In this document: positions 1 through 7,408 of the stretch, piece after piece
Numbering within the stretch: the stretch's first letter is position 1
Layout: each line of letters begins with the position of its first letter
Source: Actinomycetota bacterium
Lineage (GTDB): Bacteria > Actinomycetota > Actinomycetes > Mycobacteriales > Pseudonocardiaceae
DNA: 45,927 nucleotides
Assembly (NCBI GenBank): GCA_021324675.1
Contig: JAJPIR010000040.1
Location: 1-45,927, forward strand
Direction: 5' to 3'
Position numbers and translations under genes: made by a program
The notes under the pieces: generated by a model
What the model saw: only the letters and a program-made list of their open reading frames with translations
Told to the model about the DNA's origin: nothing
Databases searched by the model: none

Positions 1-90
1 CAAACCACGATTTACCACACGCTGTGGGAGCTCACGCTCAACGAGCTGACCACCGGAAGGCGAGATCCGGCACGATTAGGAGCGACGTGA
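1..90 (+). CDS. C-terminal end of an unidentified upstream gene (partial)
   Basis: The first frame is open from the left edge to a TGA and would give a 29-residue tail with ordinary codon use (reads ...IYHTLWELTLNELTTGRR...). Frame 2 stops at once, and frame 3 reads an arginine- and histidine-rich, unlikely peptide. The fragment lies 23 bp before the hydrogenase small subunit on the same strand, so it may be the previous operon member. Too little is present to name a family, and it could be non-coding leader. Confidence 0.35.
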   Translation, partial: QTTIYHTLWELTLNELTTGRRDPARLGAT

Positions 91-113
91 GGTCGCTCGT
101 GGAGTAGGGGATC

Positions 114-1148
114 ATGTCTGAAGAGAGCCCAATTCATATCCTCTGGATCAACTGTGGCCTGTCCTGCGATGGGGACTCGGTTGCGCTGACAGCAGCAACG
201 CAACCGAGTATTGAAGAAATTACGCTGGGAGCACTTCCCGGCCTGCCCAAGATCGCAGTGCACTGGCCCCTGATCGATTTCGAATGCGGCCCGGAACAAG
301 GTGCCGACAACTTCATCGAGTGGTTCTGGAAGGCCGACCGGGGCGAGTTGGAACCCTTCGTTCTCGTCTTGGAAGGCTCCATCCCGAACGAGTCAATCAA
401 CGGCGAAGGTTACTTCACCGGTTTCGGAAGGCACCCGGACACCAACCAACCGATCACCATCAATGAATGGATCGACCGGTTGGCGCCTAAGGCGACGATC
501 GTGCTCGCGGCCGGCACCTGCGCATGCTACGGCGGCATCCACGCCATGTCGGGCAACCCGACCGGTGCCATGGGTGTGCCTGACTACCTCGGCTGGGACT
601 GGAAGTCCAAGGCCGGCATTCCGATCGTCTGCGTGCCCGGTTGCCCGGTCCACCCGGACAACATGTCCGAGACGATCCTGTACCTGCTGTACCAGGCCGC
701 CGGCGCCGCGCCGATGATCCCGCTGGACGAGCACCTGCGCCCGCAGTGGCTATACGGCAAGACGGTGCACGAGGGTTGTGACCGGGCCGGCTACTACGAG
801 CAGGGTGAGTTCGCCAAGAGCTACGACTCACCGAAGTGCTTGGTGAAGATCGGCTGCTGGGGCCCGGTGGTGAAGTGCAACGTGCCCAAGCGAGGCTGGA
901 TCAACGGTGTGGGTGGCTGCCCGAACGTGGGTGGTATCTGCATCGGCTGCACCATGCCCGGATTCCCGGACAAGTTCATGCCGTTCATGGATGCGCCTCC
1001 GGGCTCTCTGGTGTCAGGGACCGCGAGCCTGGCCTACGGCTCGGTCATCCGGTCGCTGCGCAACATCACGCTCAAGAAGACCGACAGCGAGCCCAAGTGG
1101 CGTAAGAAGGGCAACCAGCTCTTGACCGGCTACAAGCCGTCCTGGTGA
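114..1148 (+). CDS. hhyS: Group 1h [NiFe] hydrogenase small subunit
   Basis: This is the electron-transfer subunit of an actinobacterial high-affinity uptake hydrogenase, which carries electrons from H2 oxidation through iron-sulfur clusters towards the respiratory chain. The 344-aa sequence closely resembles the M. smegmatis Hyd2/Hhy small subunit as I remember it. There is no N-terminal Tat signal; the protein begins directly with the Ile-Leu-Trp-Ile strand, as in group 1h. The proximal-cluster motif is C18-x2-D21 instead of CxxC, the aspartate-for-cysteine substitution known for this group. The other cluster cysteines lie in the C-terminal third (GCWGPVVKC and GGCPNVGGICIGC). The start follows a GGAG-containing leader. 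The large subunit follows 32 bp later. Assignment is very secure. Confidence 0.96.
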   Translation: MSEESPIHILWINCGLSCDGDSVALTAATQPSIEEITLGALPGLPKIAVHWPLIDFECGPEQGADNFIEWFWKADRGELEPFVLVLEGSIPNESINGEGYFTGFGRHPDTNQPITINEWIDRLAPKATIVLAAGTCACYGGIHAMSGNPTGAMGVPDYLGWDWKSKAGIPIVCVPGCPVHPDNMSETILYLLYQAAGAAPMIPLDEHLRPQWLYGKTVHEGCDRAGYYEQGEFAKSYDSPKCLVKIGCWGPVVKCNVPKRGWINGVGGCPNVGGICIGCTMPGFPDKFMPFMDAPPGSLVSGTASLAYGSVIRSLRNITLKKTDSEPKWRKKGNQLLTGYKPSW

Positions 1149-1180
1149 TCGCGGACCGGCTGGAGAAAGGCATCTAGACG

Positions 1181-2980
1181 ATGACAACCACAGCAAGGCA
1201 CAGCTCCACCACAGGCCAGCTCACCGAGATGGTCTGGGATCCGGTTACCCGGATCGTCGGTAGCCTTGGCATCTACACCAAGATTGATTTTGCGAACAAG
1301 AGAGTCGCTGAGTGCCACAGCTCGTCCTCGGTGTTCCGCGGCTACTCCATCTTCATGAAGGGCAAGGACCCTCGCGACGCCCACTTCATCACCAGTCGCA
1401 TCTGCGGGATCTGCGGCGACAACCACGCCACCTGTTCGGTTTACAACCAGAACATGGCTTACGGCGTGGTCCCGCCACACCTCGGCGAGTGGTGCATCAA
1501 CCTCGGTGAAGCGGCCGAATACATGTTCGACCACAACATCTTCCAGGAGAACCTGGTCGGGGTCGACTACTGCGAGAAGATGGTCGCCGAGACCAACCCG
1601 GGCGTGCTTGACCAGGCCAACCGCACTGCGGCGCCGAACGAAGAGGCTCACGGATACAAGACCATCGGCGACATCATGCGGGCGCTCAACCCGCTGGCGG
1701 GTGAGTTCTACCGTGAGGCACTGCAGGTCTCCCGCTACACGCGTGAGATGTTCTGCCTCATGGAGGGTCGCCACGTGCACCCCTCCACGCTGTACCCGGG
1801 TGGTATCGGCTGTGTGGCCACCCACCAGCTGTTCACCGACTACTACACCCGCCTCATGCGATACGTGGAGTTCATGAAGCGGGTCGTGCCGCTGCACGAG
1901 GACCTGTTCACCTTCTTCTACGACGCCCTGCCGGGTTACGAAGAAGTTGGTCGGCGCCGGGTGCTGCTGGGTTGCTGGGGCGCTCAGAACGACCCGGAGC
2001 ACTGCGACTTCAACTACCGCAACATGACCAACTGGGGTCGCAAGATGTTCGTCACCCCCGGTGTGGTGGTGGACGGCAAGCTGGTCACCAACGACCTGGT
2101 GAAGATCAACCTCGGGTTGCGGATCCTGCTCGGCCACTCCTACTACGAGGACTGGGAGGGCCAGGAGATCTTCGTCGATCGGGACCCGCTGGGTAACCCG
2201 GTGGACCGGAGGCACCCGTGGAACCAGCACACCATCCCGCGGCCGCAAAAGCGTGACTTCAATGGCCCGTACAGCTGGACCATGTCGCCGCGGTGGTTCG
2301 ACGGCACGGACCACCTTGCCCTGGACACCGGTGGTGGGCCGCTGGCCCGGTTGTGGCCGACGGCACTGTCTGGCCTGGTGGACACCGGCACGGTCAAGGC
2401 CACCGGCAAGAGCATCATCGTCAACCTGCCAAGGACGATGACGAAGCCGGAGGTCTCCTTCGAGTGGAAGATCCCGTACGACAAGCAGGGTAAGCCGCTG
2501 TCGAACGCGATCGAACGCAACCGGGCGCGCAGCTTCTTCCAGGCCTACCAGGCCGCGATGGCGCTGCACTTCGTGGAGAAGGCCCTGGCCGAGGTGCGTG
2601 CTGGTCGCACCAAGACCTGGGAGCCGTTCAAGGTGCCCAAGGAAGCGATCAGCTGCGGGTGGACCGAGGCGGTCCGCGGTGTGCTGTCGCACCACATGGT
2701 GATCCGGGACGGGAAGATCGCCAACTACCACCCGTACCCACCCACTCCGTGGAACGGCAGCGTCCGCGACATCTACGGGACACCGGGCCCCTACGAGGAC
2801 GCCGTGCAGAACACGCCGATCTTCGAGGAGAACCCCCCGGAGAACTTCAAGGGCATCGACATCATGCGGGCCGTACGCAGCTTCGACCCGTGCCTGCCCT
2901 GCGGTGTGCACATGTACCTCGGGAATGGCAAGGAGCTGCAACGCCTGCACACGCCACACTCGTTCACGACTGGTGGCTGA
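1181..2980 (+). CDS. hhyL: Group 1h [NiFe] hydrogenase large subunit (catalytic)
   Basis: This subunit carries the NiFe(CN)2CO active site that splits H2. The 599-aa protein has the N-terminal L1 motif SRICGIC (Cys75, Cys78) and the C-terminal L2 motif DPCLPCGVH (Cys571, Cys574, His577). These four cysteines bind nickel and iron. About 22 residues follow His577, the expected tail removed by the maturation protease encoded downstream. The sequence is nearly collinear with mycobacterial HhyL. A GGAGAAAGG ribosome site precedes the ATG. The next gene starts 4 nt after the stop, so translation is probably coupled. Confidence 0.97.
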   Translation: MTTTARHSSTTGQLTEMVWDPVTRIVGSLGIYTKIDFANKRVAECHSSSSVFRGYSIFMKGKDPRDAHFITSRICGICGDNHATCSVYNQNMAYGVVPPHLGEWCINLGEAAEYMFDHNIFQENLVGVDYCEKMVAETNPGVLDQANRTAAPNEEAHGYKTIGDIMRALNPLAGEFYREALQVSRYTREMFCLMEGRHVHPSTLYPGGIGCVATHQLFTDYYTRLMRYVEFMKRVVPLHEDLFTFFYDALPGYEEVGRRRVLLGCWGAQNDPEHCDFNYRNMTNWGRKMFVTPGVVVDGKLVTNDLVKINLGLRILLGHSYYEDWEGQEIFVDRDPLGNPVDRRHPWNQHTIPRPQKRDFNGPYSWTMSPRWFDGTDHLALDTGGGPLARLWPTALSGLVDTGTVKATGKSIIVNLPRTMTKPEVSFEWKIPYDKQGKPLSNAIERNRARSFFQAYQAAMALHFVEKALAEVRAGRTKTWEPFKVPKEAISCGWTEAVRGVLSHHMVIRDGKIANYHPYPPTPWNGSVRDIYGTPGPYEDAVQNTPIFEENPPENFKGIDIMRAVRSFDPCLPCGVHMYLGNGKELQRLHTPHSFTTGG

Positions 2981-2983
2981 GTC

Positions 2984-3895
2984 GTGCCTGTGAGCAACAC
3001 AACGGATATCCAGGCGATAGGGGAAAGGGTCGAGGCGCTGCTCGCTGAGTTCGCCTCGGCCTCCGACCCCGCGATCGCCGGGCGAGCCGAGGAGCTAGTC
3101 GGCCTGCTCGTCGACTTCTACGGTGCGGGCCTGGCCCGCATCATGGAACTACTCGACAAGCAGGCCGCTGCTCCGCTGCTCGCTGACAAGGCAGTGGCCG
3201 GACTGCTGGTGCTGCACGACCTGCACCCGCAGAGCACCGAGGAACGCGTTCTCGCTGCCCTCGATCGGGTTCGGCCCTACCTCGGTTCGCATGCCGGCGA
3301 CGTCGAGTACCTCGGGCTCGACGATGACGGCACGGTGCGGTTGCGGTTGGCGGGCAGCTGTGACGGCTGCCCGTCCTCCGCGCTCACCGTGAAGATGGCT
3401 ATCGAGAAAGGAATCGAAGACGTCGCCCCCGAGGTCACCAAGGTAGAGGTAGAGGGGATGGTGCCCGAATCGGCTTCGGGCCTGTCCGCGCCCGAGGGGC
3501 GCACCCTGTTGCCACTGGCCCAGGTAAGCAAGCAGCCGGAGACACCCGCGTCGACCTGGGTAGAAATCGACGGGATCGAGAACATCGGTCAAGGCCAGGT
3601 GGTTCCCAAGCTGGTCGCCGACACGGCTGCGGTGGTGTGCAACGTGGCCGGCAGCCTGTACGCCTACGCCGACCGGTGCCCGGCCTGCGGTTCCGGACTG
3701 GCCGGCGGGAAACTCGCGGGCGCTTTGTTGACCTGTCCCGGCTGCACGCAACGTTACGACGTGGTCCGGGCTGGTCGTGGTTGGAGCGACGCCAGCCAGG
3801 CGTCATCGACGGCGGAAGCACACCTGGACCCGCTGCCACTTCTCACCGAGAACGGCGGGGTCCGGATCGCGGTTCCCGCTCAGGCGGTGTCATGA
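2984..3895 (+). CDS. NifU C-terminal domain fused to a Rieske-like domain; hydrogenase Fe-S accessory
   Basis: A 303-aa hydrogenase-operon protein. Residues about 1-80 are helical. Residues about 85-160 form a NifU C-terminal scaffold domain with the cluster pair C126-x2-C129 (SCDGCPSS). Residues about 190-300 look like a Rieske-type ferredoxin domain, but the expected CxH...CxxH ligands are replaced by C232-x2-C235 and C251-x2-C254. By position it corresponds to the Fe-S accessory protein seen beside Hhy- and Huc-type hydrogenases, thought to help electron transfer or cluster supply. The GTG start lies directly after the large-subunit stop; a second GTG 6 nt on is also possible. Its stop overlaps the next ATG. 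Confidence 0.85.
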   Translation: MPVSNTTDIQAIGERVEALLAEFASASDPAIAGRAEELVGLLVDFYGAGLARIMELLDKQAAAPLLADKAVAGLLVLHDLHPQSTEERVLAALDRVRPYLGSHAGDVEYLGLDDDGTVRLRLAGSCDGCPSSALTVKMAIEKGIEDVAPEVTKVEVEGMVPESASGLSAPEGRTLLPLAQVSKQPETPASTWVEIDGIENIGQGQVVPKLVADTAAVVCNVAGSLYAYADRCPACGSGLAGGKLAGALLTCPGCTQRYDVVRAGRGWSDASQASSTAEAHLDPLPLLTENGGVRIAVPAQAVS

Positions 3896-4554
3896 AGGGG
3901 GGGCTGCGGCGCTTCGTAGGAAGCGCCGCTTCCCCACCGCAATCTCCTAGAGATCCCGCAGCAGCTCCGGCCGAACAAGAGGGCGATCGGTGTGAGATGT
4001 GCGCCGTACCGATAGACGACTGGCACGGACACGTGGTTGACATCGAGCACCGCGGTCTGATGTGTACCTGCCGTCCCTGCGCCCTGTTGTTCACCCAAGA
4101 AGGCGCAGGAAGCGGGCGGTACAAAGCAGTTCCCGAACATTACCGTTACGCCGCCGCGGTGCCACTGGCCGAGGCAACGTGGGACTCAATGGAGATTCCG
4201 GTAGCAACAGCGTTCTTTTTCCAAAACAGCGCGCTGGATCGTACCGTCGCGTTCTATCCGAGTCCAGCGGGGGCCACCGAATCGCTGCTGTCCCTGGAAG
4301 CCTGGACGGACCTGCTCGCTGCGATTCCAGAATTCGCTGATCTGCGACCTGATGTCGAAGCGTTGCTGGTGTATAAGGGAGATATCGGGTTCGAGTTCTT
4401 CGCGGTCCCGATCGACGCCTGTTACCAGCTGGTCGGTCTGGTCCGTATGCACTGGCAGGGCTTCGACGGCGGAGAGCAGGCGTGGGCGGAGATCCACAAG
4501 TTCTTCGCCGGTCTGCGGGAGCGCAGCGAACAGGTGGCGGTCACCAATGACTGA
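3892..4554 (+). CDS. Hydrogenase-associated DUF5947-like protein
   Basis: A 220-aa protein of unknown function. The start is the ATG that overlaps the previous stop (ATGA). After a proline- and alanine-rich N-terminus there is a metal-site-like cluster: C34-x2-C37, H45, H47, H53, then C58-x-C60-x2-C63. The rest is an alpha/beta region without further cysteine pairs. I assign DUF5947 from memory of actinobacterial hydrogenase operons; no search was possible. Its place between Fe-S and maturation genes suggests a role in hydrogenase assembly or electron transfer, which is inference. The 3' end overlaps the next gene by 8 nt. Confidence 0.75.
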   Translation: MKGGLRRFVGSAASPPQSPRDPAAAPAEQEGDRCEMCAVPIDDWHGHVVDIEHRGLMCTCRPCALLFTQEGAGSGRYKAVPEHYRYAAAVPLAEATWDSMEIPVATAFFFQNSALDRTVAFYPSPAGATESLLSLEAWTDLLAAIPEFADLRPDVEALLVYKGDIGFEFFAVPIDACYQLVGLVRMHWQGFDGGEQAWAEIHKFFAGLRERSEQVAVTND

Positions 4555-5200
4555 ATTGTCCTTCACCTGCCTTGACGTGCAGCCTGAACGCTACGCCGCG
4601 GCTCCAACGCTGGTGTTCCGGCTGAAGATCAACGTTGCTGCCGAGGAGAAGGTGCGAGCCATCGCCCTGCGGTGTCAGATCCGGGTCGAACCAGGCCGGC
4701 GCAGTTATAAGGACCAAGAAGGCGAGCGACTACTCGAGTTGTTCGGCGGGCGCGAACGCTGGGGCGATTCGCTCAAGCCGTTCCAATTCGCCAACACGTC
4801 GACGACGGTTCCCAGTTTTACCGGTAGCACCGAAGTCGACATTTCCGTGCCATGCAGTTACGACATGGAGGTCACCACAGGCCGATATTTCCATGCACTC
4901 GAGGACGGGGAGGTGCCGTTCATCCTGCTCTTCAGCGGAACGATCTTCGGAGACGGCAAGGACGGCATGTGGATTGAGCAAGTGCCCTGGCACTGCGAAT
5001 GCCGGTACCGGATGCCGGTCGAAAGATGGCGCGAGATGATGGATATTCACTTCCCGAACAGCGGGTGGCTGCGGCTGCGCCGCGACACTATTGACGCGCT
5101 CGCCGAGTTTCGTGCCTCCCGTGCTCTACCCACCTGGGATGACGCCGTCATCGCCGTGCTGGACGCAGCCCGGGAACGCACCGCGGAGGGGAAAACATGA
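4547..5200 (+). CDS. Hydrogenase-associated DUF6084-like protein
   Basis: A 217-aa protein that resembles DUF6084 proteins of actinobacterial hydrogenase operons (family from memory). The N-terminal two thirds look beta-rich, opening LSFTCLDVQPERYAAAP. The C-terminal third is helical with a conserved-looking WHCECRYRMP segment. It has no signal peptide or transmembrane segment. The ATG overlaps the end of the previous gene by 8 nt, and its stop overlaps the next start (ATGA), so all these genes are translationally coupled. Function is unknown; co-occurrence with group 1h hydrogenase is the only clue. Confidence 0.72.
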   Translation: MTELSFTCLDVQPERYAAAPTLVFRLKINVAAEEKVRAIALRCQIRVEPGRRSYKDQEGERLLELFGGRERWGDSLKPFQFANTSTTVPSFTGSTEVDISVPCSYDMEVTTGRYFHALEDGEVPFILLFSGTIFGDGKDGMWIEQVPWHCECRYRMPVERWREMMDIHFPNSGWLRLRRDTIDALAEFRASRALPTWDDAVIAVLDAARERTAEGKT

Positions 5201-6498
5201 CGGCCCCGATGGACATCGCGCGTCAGATCGCCGACGCCGTCCTTTACGAGGGTTACTTGCTCTATCCCTACCGGGCTTCTGCGCGCAAGAATCAAGTCCG
5301 GTGGCAGTGGGGAGTGCTTGTGCCCCCTTCCTATGCCGCCGCCGGGCACGGCGAGCATGCCACCTCCTACAGCGAATGCTTGCTGGAGCCCGGCACTGAC
5401 CCGGTGCTTCACCTCCGCTTGCGGTTCCTGCAACTCCAGCACCGCAGCGGTGGAGAGGGGCCGGTACCCGAGTTCGACGAGGCCGTCGAACACGAGGTTG
5501 ACGCGGTGCTGCCGGTATCAAAGCTGGTCGAGTCCACGCAGGTGGTTCCGGTCGCTATCCGCGGCGGCACGGAGACCACCGACGGCGTCACTCGGGAGCG
5601 CTGGCCGCTAGGCGGCGAGGTGCGGGTGTCTGCGCACGTGCTGGAAGGCCCTTACGGGCTCATGAAGCTGTCGGTTGAGCTGGTCAACACTTCGACGTGG
5701 GCTGACCCGCAGGCAAACCGGAATCTCGCCCTCCGCCACTCACTGATCGCTGCCCACATCGTGCTCGCCGCCACCGACGGGGAGTTCCTCTCCCTGCTCG
5801 ATCCTCCAGAGTGGGCAAAACCAGCAGCGGAAAGCTGCCGTAACGAACGGATCTGGCCGGTGATGGTTGGTGAAGCGGGCAGCCGAAGCGCGCTGCTGAT
5901 CACACCGATCATCCTCTACGACTATCCGCAGATTGCGCCAGAGAGTGCCGGCGAACTGTATGACGGCACCGAGATCGACGAGATCCTCACGCTGCGCACC
6001 ATGACCCTCACCGATGAGGAGAAGGCTGAGGCGCGGGCTACCGACGAGCGAGCCCGCAAGCTCATGGACCGCATCGACTCAATGCCGCCCGAGATGCTCG
6101 ACAAGCTGCATGGCGCCATCCGGTATCTCGGAGAAACTCCCGGCATCCGGAAGGAAGCGGATCCGGTTGAGACGATCACCACTCCGGGAACCCCATGGTG
6201 GGATCCCGGCGCGGACGCCTCAGTAGACCCGGACACCGACAGCGTGACGATAGCCGGGGTCGAGGTTGCCAAGGGTAGCAAGGTTCTGCTCAAACCCGGA
6301 TTGCGGCGGTCCGATGCGCAGGACATGTTCCTCGAAGGTCGTACGGCCACCGTCGAAGCAGTGTTGCTCGACGTCGACGGCAATACTCACGTGGCGGTCA
6401 CCGTTGACGATGATCCCGGCGCGGAGATCTCGGCCGCGCATGGACGGTTTCGCTACTTCGACCCGGAAGAACTTGCGCCGCTCGGAGCCCAGTCATGA
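5197..6498 (+). CDS. Conserved hydrogenase-operon protein of unknown function
   Basis: A 433-aa cytosolic-looking protein without signal peptide, membrane segment or clustered cysteines. I see a beta-rich N-terminal region (about 1-250), a charged helical linker (about 260-315, TDEEKAEARATDERARKL), and a C-terminal small beta domain (about 330-425). The last begins with a PWWDPGADAS segment and has two valine-rich strands and an RFRYFDPEEL ending. The domain order suggests a scaffold or assembly factor, but I recognise no catalytic motif. It overlaps both neighbours by 4 nt, so it is made together with the DUF proteins and the maturation protease. Confidence 0.75.
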   Translation: MTAPMDIARQIADAVLYEGYLLYPYRASARKNQVRWQWGVLVPPSYAAAGHGEHATSYSECLLEPGTDPVLHLRLRFLQLQHRSGGEGPVPEFDEAVEHEVDAVLPVSKLVESTQVVPVAIRGGTETTDGVTRERWPLGGEVRVSAHVLEGPYGLMKLSVELVNTSTWADPQANRNLALRHSLIAAHIVLAATDGEFLSLLDPPEWAKPAAESCRNERIWPVMVGEAGSRSALLITPIILYDYPQIAPESAGELYDGTEIDEILTLRTMTLTDEEKAEARATDERARKLMDRIDSMPPEMLDKLHGAIRYLGETPGIRKEADPVETITTPGTPWWDPGADASVDPDTDSVTIAGVEVAKGSKVLLKPGLRRSDAQDMFLEGRTATVEAVLLDVDGNTHVAVTVDDDPGAEISAAHGRFRYFDPEELAPLGAQS

Positions 6499-7061
6499 CC
6501 GGCACCGTGACCACCATGGTGGCGGGCATCGGCAACATCTTTCTCAGCGATGACGCGTTCGGTTGCGAGCTGGCTCGCCGGCTCAGCACCGAGACGCTGC
6601 CCGACGGTGTGCGGGTGGTTGACTACGGGATCCGTGGCATGCACCTGGCCTACGATCTCATGGATATGGCTCCGGCCACTACGATCCTGCTCGACGCCGT
6701 GTCCCGCGGCGGCGAGCCTGGAACGCTTTATGTGCTCGAGATCGGGCACGGTGACGTGCCCGGCATCGAGCCCTCGGCTGTCGACGCGCACGGGATGACT
6801 CCGGACGCGGTACTCGCATTGCTGGAAAACCTCGGCGGCAACGCGGGGCGGATCCTATTGGTCGGTTGTGAACCGGCCAGCACCGAGGATGGTATCGGGT
6901 TGTCCACAACCGTTTCCGCAGCCGTCGACAGGGCTGTCGGGGTGGTTTTGGATCTGCTCACCGACAAGAAAGGAAGTGAAGCGAATGTTCCGTCTGGTGC
7001 GTCGGCTGGTCTTCTGGGGAACAGTGATCGGCCTGGCCAGTGTAGCGGTACAGGTCTCTAA
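6495..7061 (+). CDS. [NiFe] hydrogenase maturation endopeptidase (HyaD/HybD family)
   Basis: This protease removes the C-terminal tail of the large subunit after nickel insertion. The N-terminal motif VAGIGNIFLSDDAFG matches the family signature; Asp20, Asp67 and His99 occupy the positions of the metal ligands. The functional domain ends near residue 160. The last about 25 residues are glycine- and serine-rich and unlike the family. They are encoded in the stretch that also encodes the next gene in another frame, so they are probably a by-product of the overlap. The gene overlaps the previous stop by 4 nt and lies just before hypC, consistent with a hydrogenase-specific protease. Confidence 0.92.
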   Translation: MTGTVTTMVAGIGNIFLSDDAFGCELARRLSTETLPDGVRVVDYGIRGMHLAYDLMDMAPATTILLDAVSRGGEPGTLYVLEIGHGDVPGIEPSAVDAHGMTPDAVLALLENLGGNAGRILLVGCEPASTEDGIGLSTTVSAAVDRAVGVVLDLLTDKKGSEANVPSGASAGLLGNSDRPGQCSGTGL

Positions 7062-7098
7062 GGACGTGGCTCGCTACAAGCAAATCAGCGAGATGTAA
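6985..7098 (+). CDS. 37-aa single-pass membrane peptide (DUF6893-like) nested in the protease 3' end
   Basis: A short frame starting at an ATG behind a good ribosome site (AAGGAAGTGA, 4-6 nt away). It encodes MFRLVRRLVFWG followed by a hydrophobic segment (about 9-24) and a charged tail (SKDVARYKQISEM). It begins inside the protease gene and overlaps it by 77 nt in a different frame. Basic residues before the hydrophobic stretch suggest an N-in orientation. It resembles DUF6893 small proteins as I remember them. A membrane-anchoring role for the Tat-less hydrogenase would fit but is speculation. Confidence 0.65.
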   Translation: MFRLVRRLVFWGTVIGLASVAVQVSKDVARYKQISEM

Positions 7099-7126
7099 CC
7101 AACTCCCACCACGGAGGTAATAGCTC

Positions 7127-7408
7127 ATGTGCCTCGGCATCCCGGGCGAGGTGATCGAAATCCTGCCCGACCAGCCTGATCTGGCCAAGGTCGACGTCAG
7201 TGGGGTCAAGCGCGCGATCAATATCGGTCTGTTGACCGATGACCCGCCTGTTCCCGGCGATTGGGTTTTGATTCACGTCGGATTCGCGCTATCCAAGATC
7301 GACGAGCAAGAGGCCAAGGCAGCGATGGACTTCCTGATAGGCATCGGTCAGGCCTATGAGGATGAGATCGCCGCCCTGCTCGAATCGCGGATTGACGAAA
7401 GGCAGTGA
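7127..7408 (+). CDS. hypC: Hydrogenase assembly chaperone HypC
   Basis: HypC carries the Fe(CN)2CO unit with HypD and escorts it to the immature large subunit. The 93-aa protein starts with the diagnostic MCLGIPGEV; Cys2 is the metal-binding and chaperone residue. A GGAGG site precedes the ATG by 8-9 nt. A beta-barrel core is followed by an acidic helical tail. The stop overlaps the GTG of hypD. It belongs to the long hydrogenase operon, so it probably serves this hydrogenase specifically. Confidence 0.95.
   Translation: MCLGIPGEVIEILPDQPDLAKVDVSGVKRAINIGLLTDDPPVPGDWVLIHVGFALSKIDEQEAKAAMDFLIGIGQAYEDEIAALLESRIDERQ

Noticed and set aside
1130-2959. A 609-codon open frame antisense to the hydrogenase large subunit
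   Set aside because: It exactly mirrors hhyL codon structure in high-GC DNA. Its translation is His-, Arg- and Val-rich with no family features, and hhyL is unmistakable.
7000-7061. Frameshift or sequencing error in the maturation protease tail
   Set aside because: The odd tail coincides with a separate frame that has its own ribosome site and membrane helix. Gene overlap explains it without an error.
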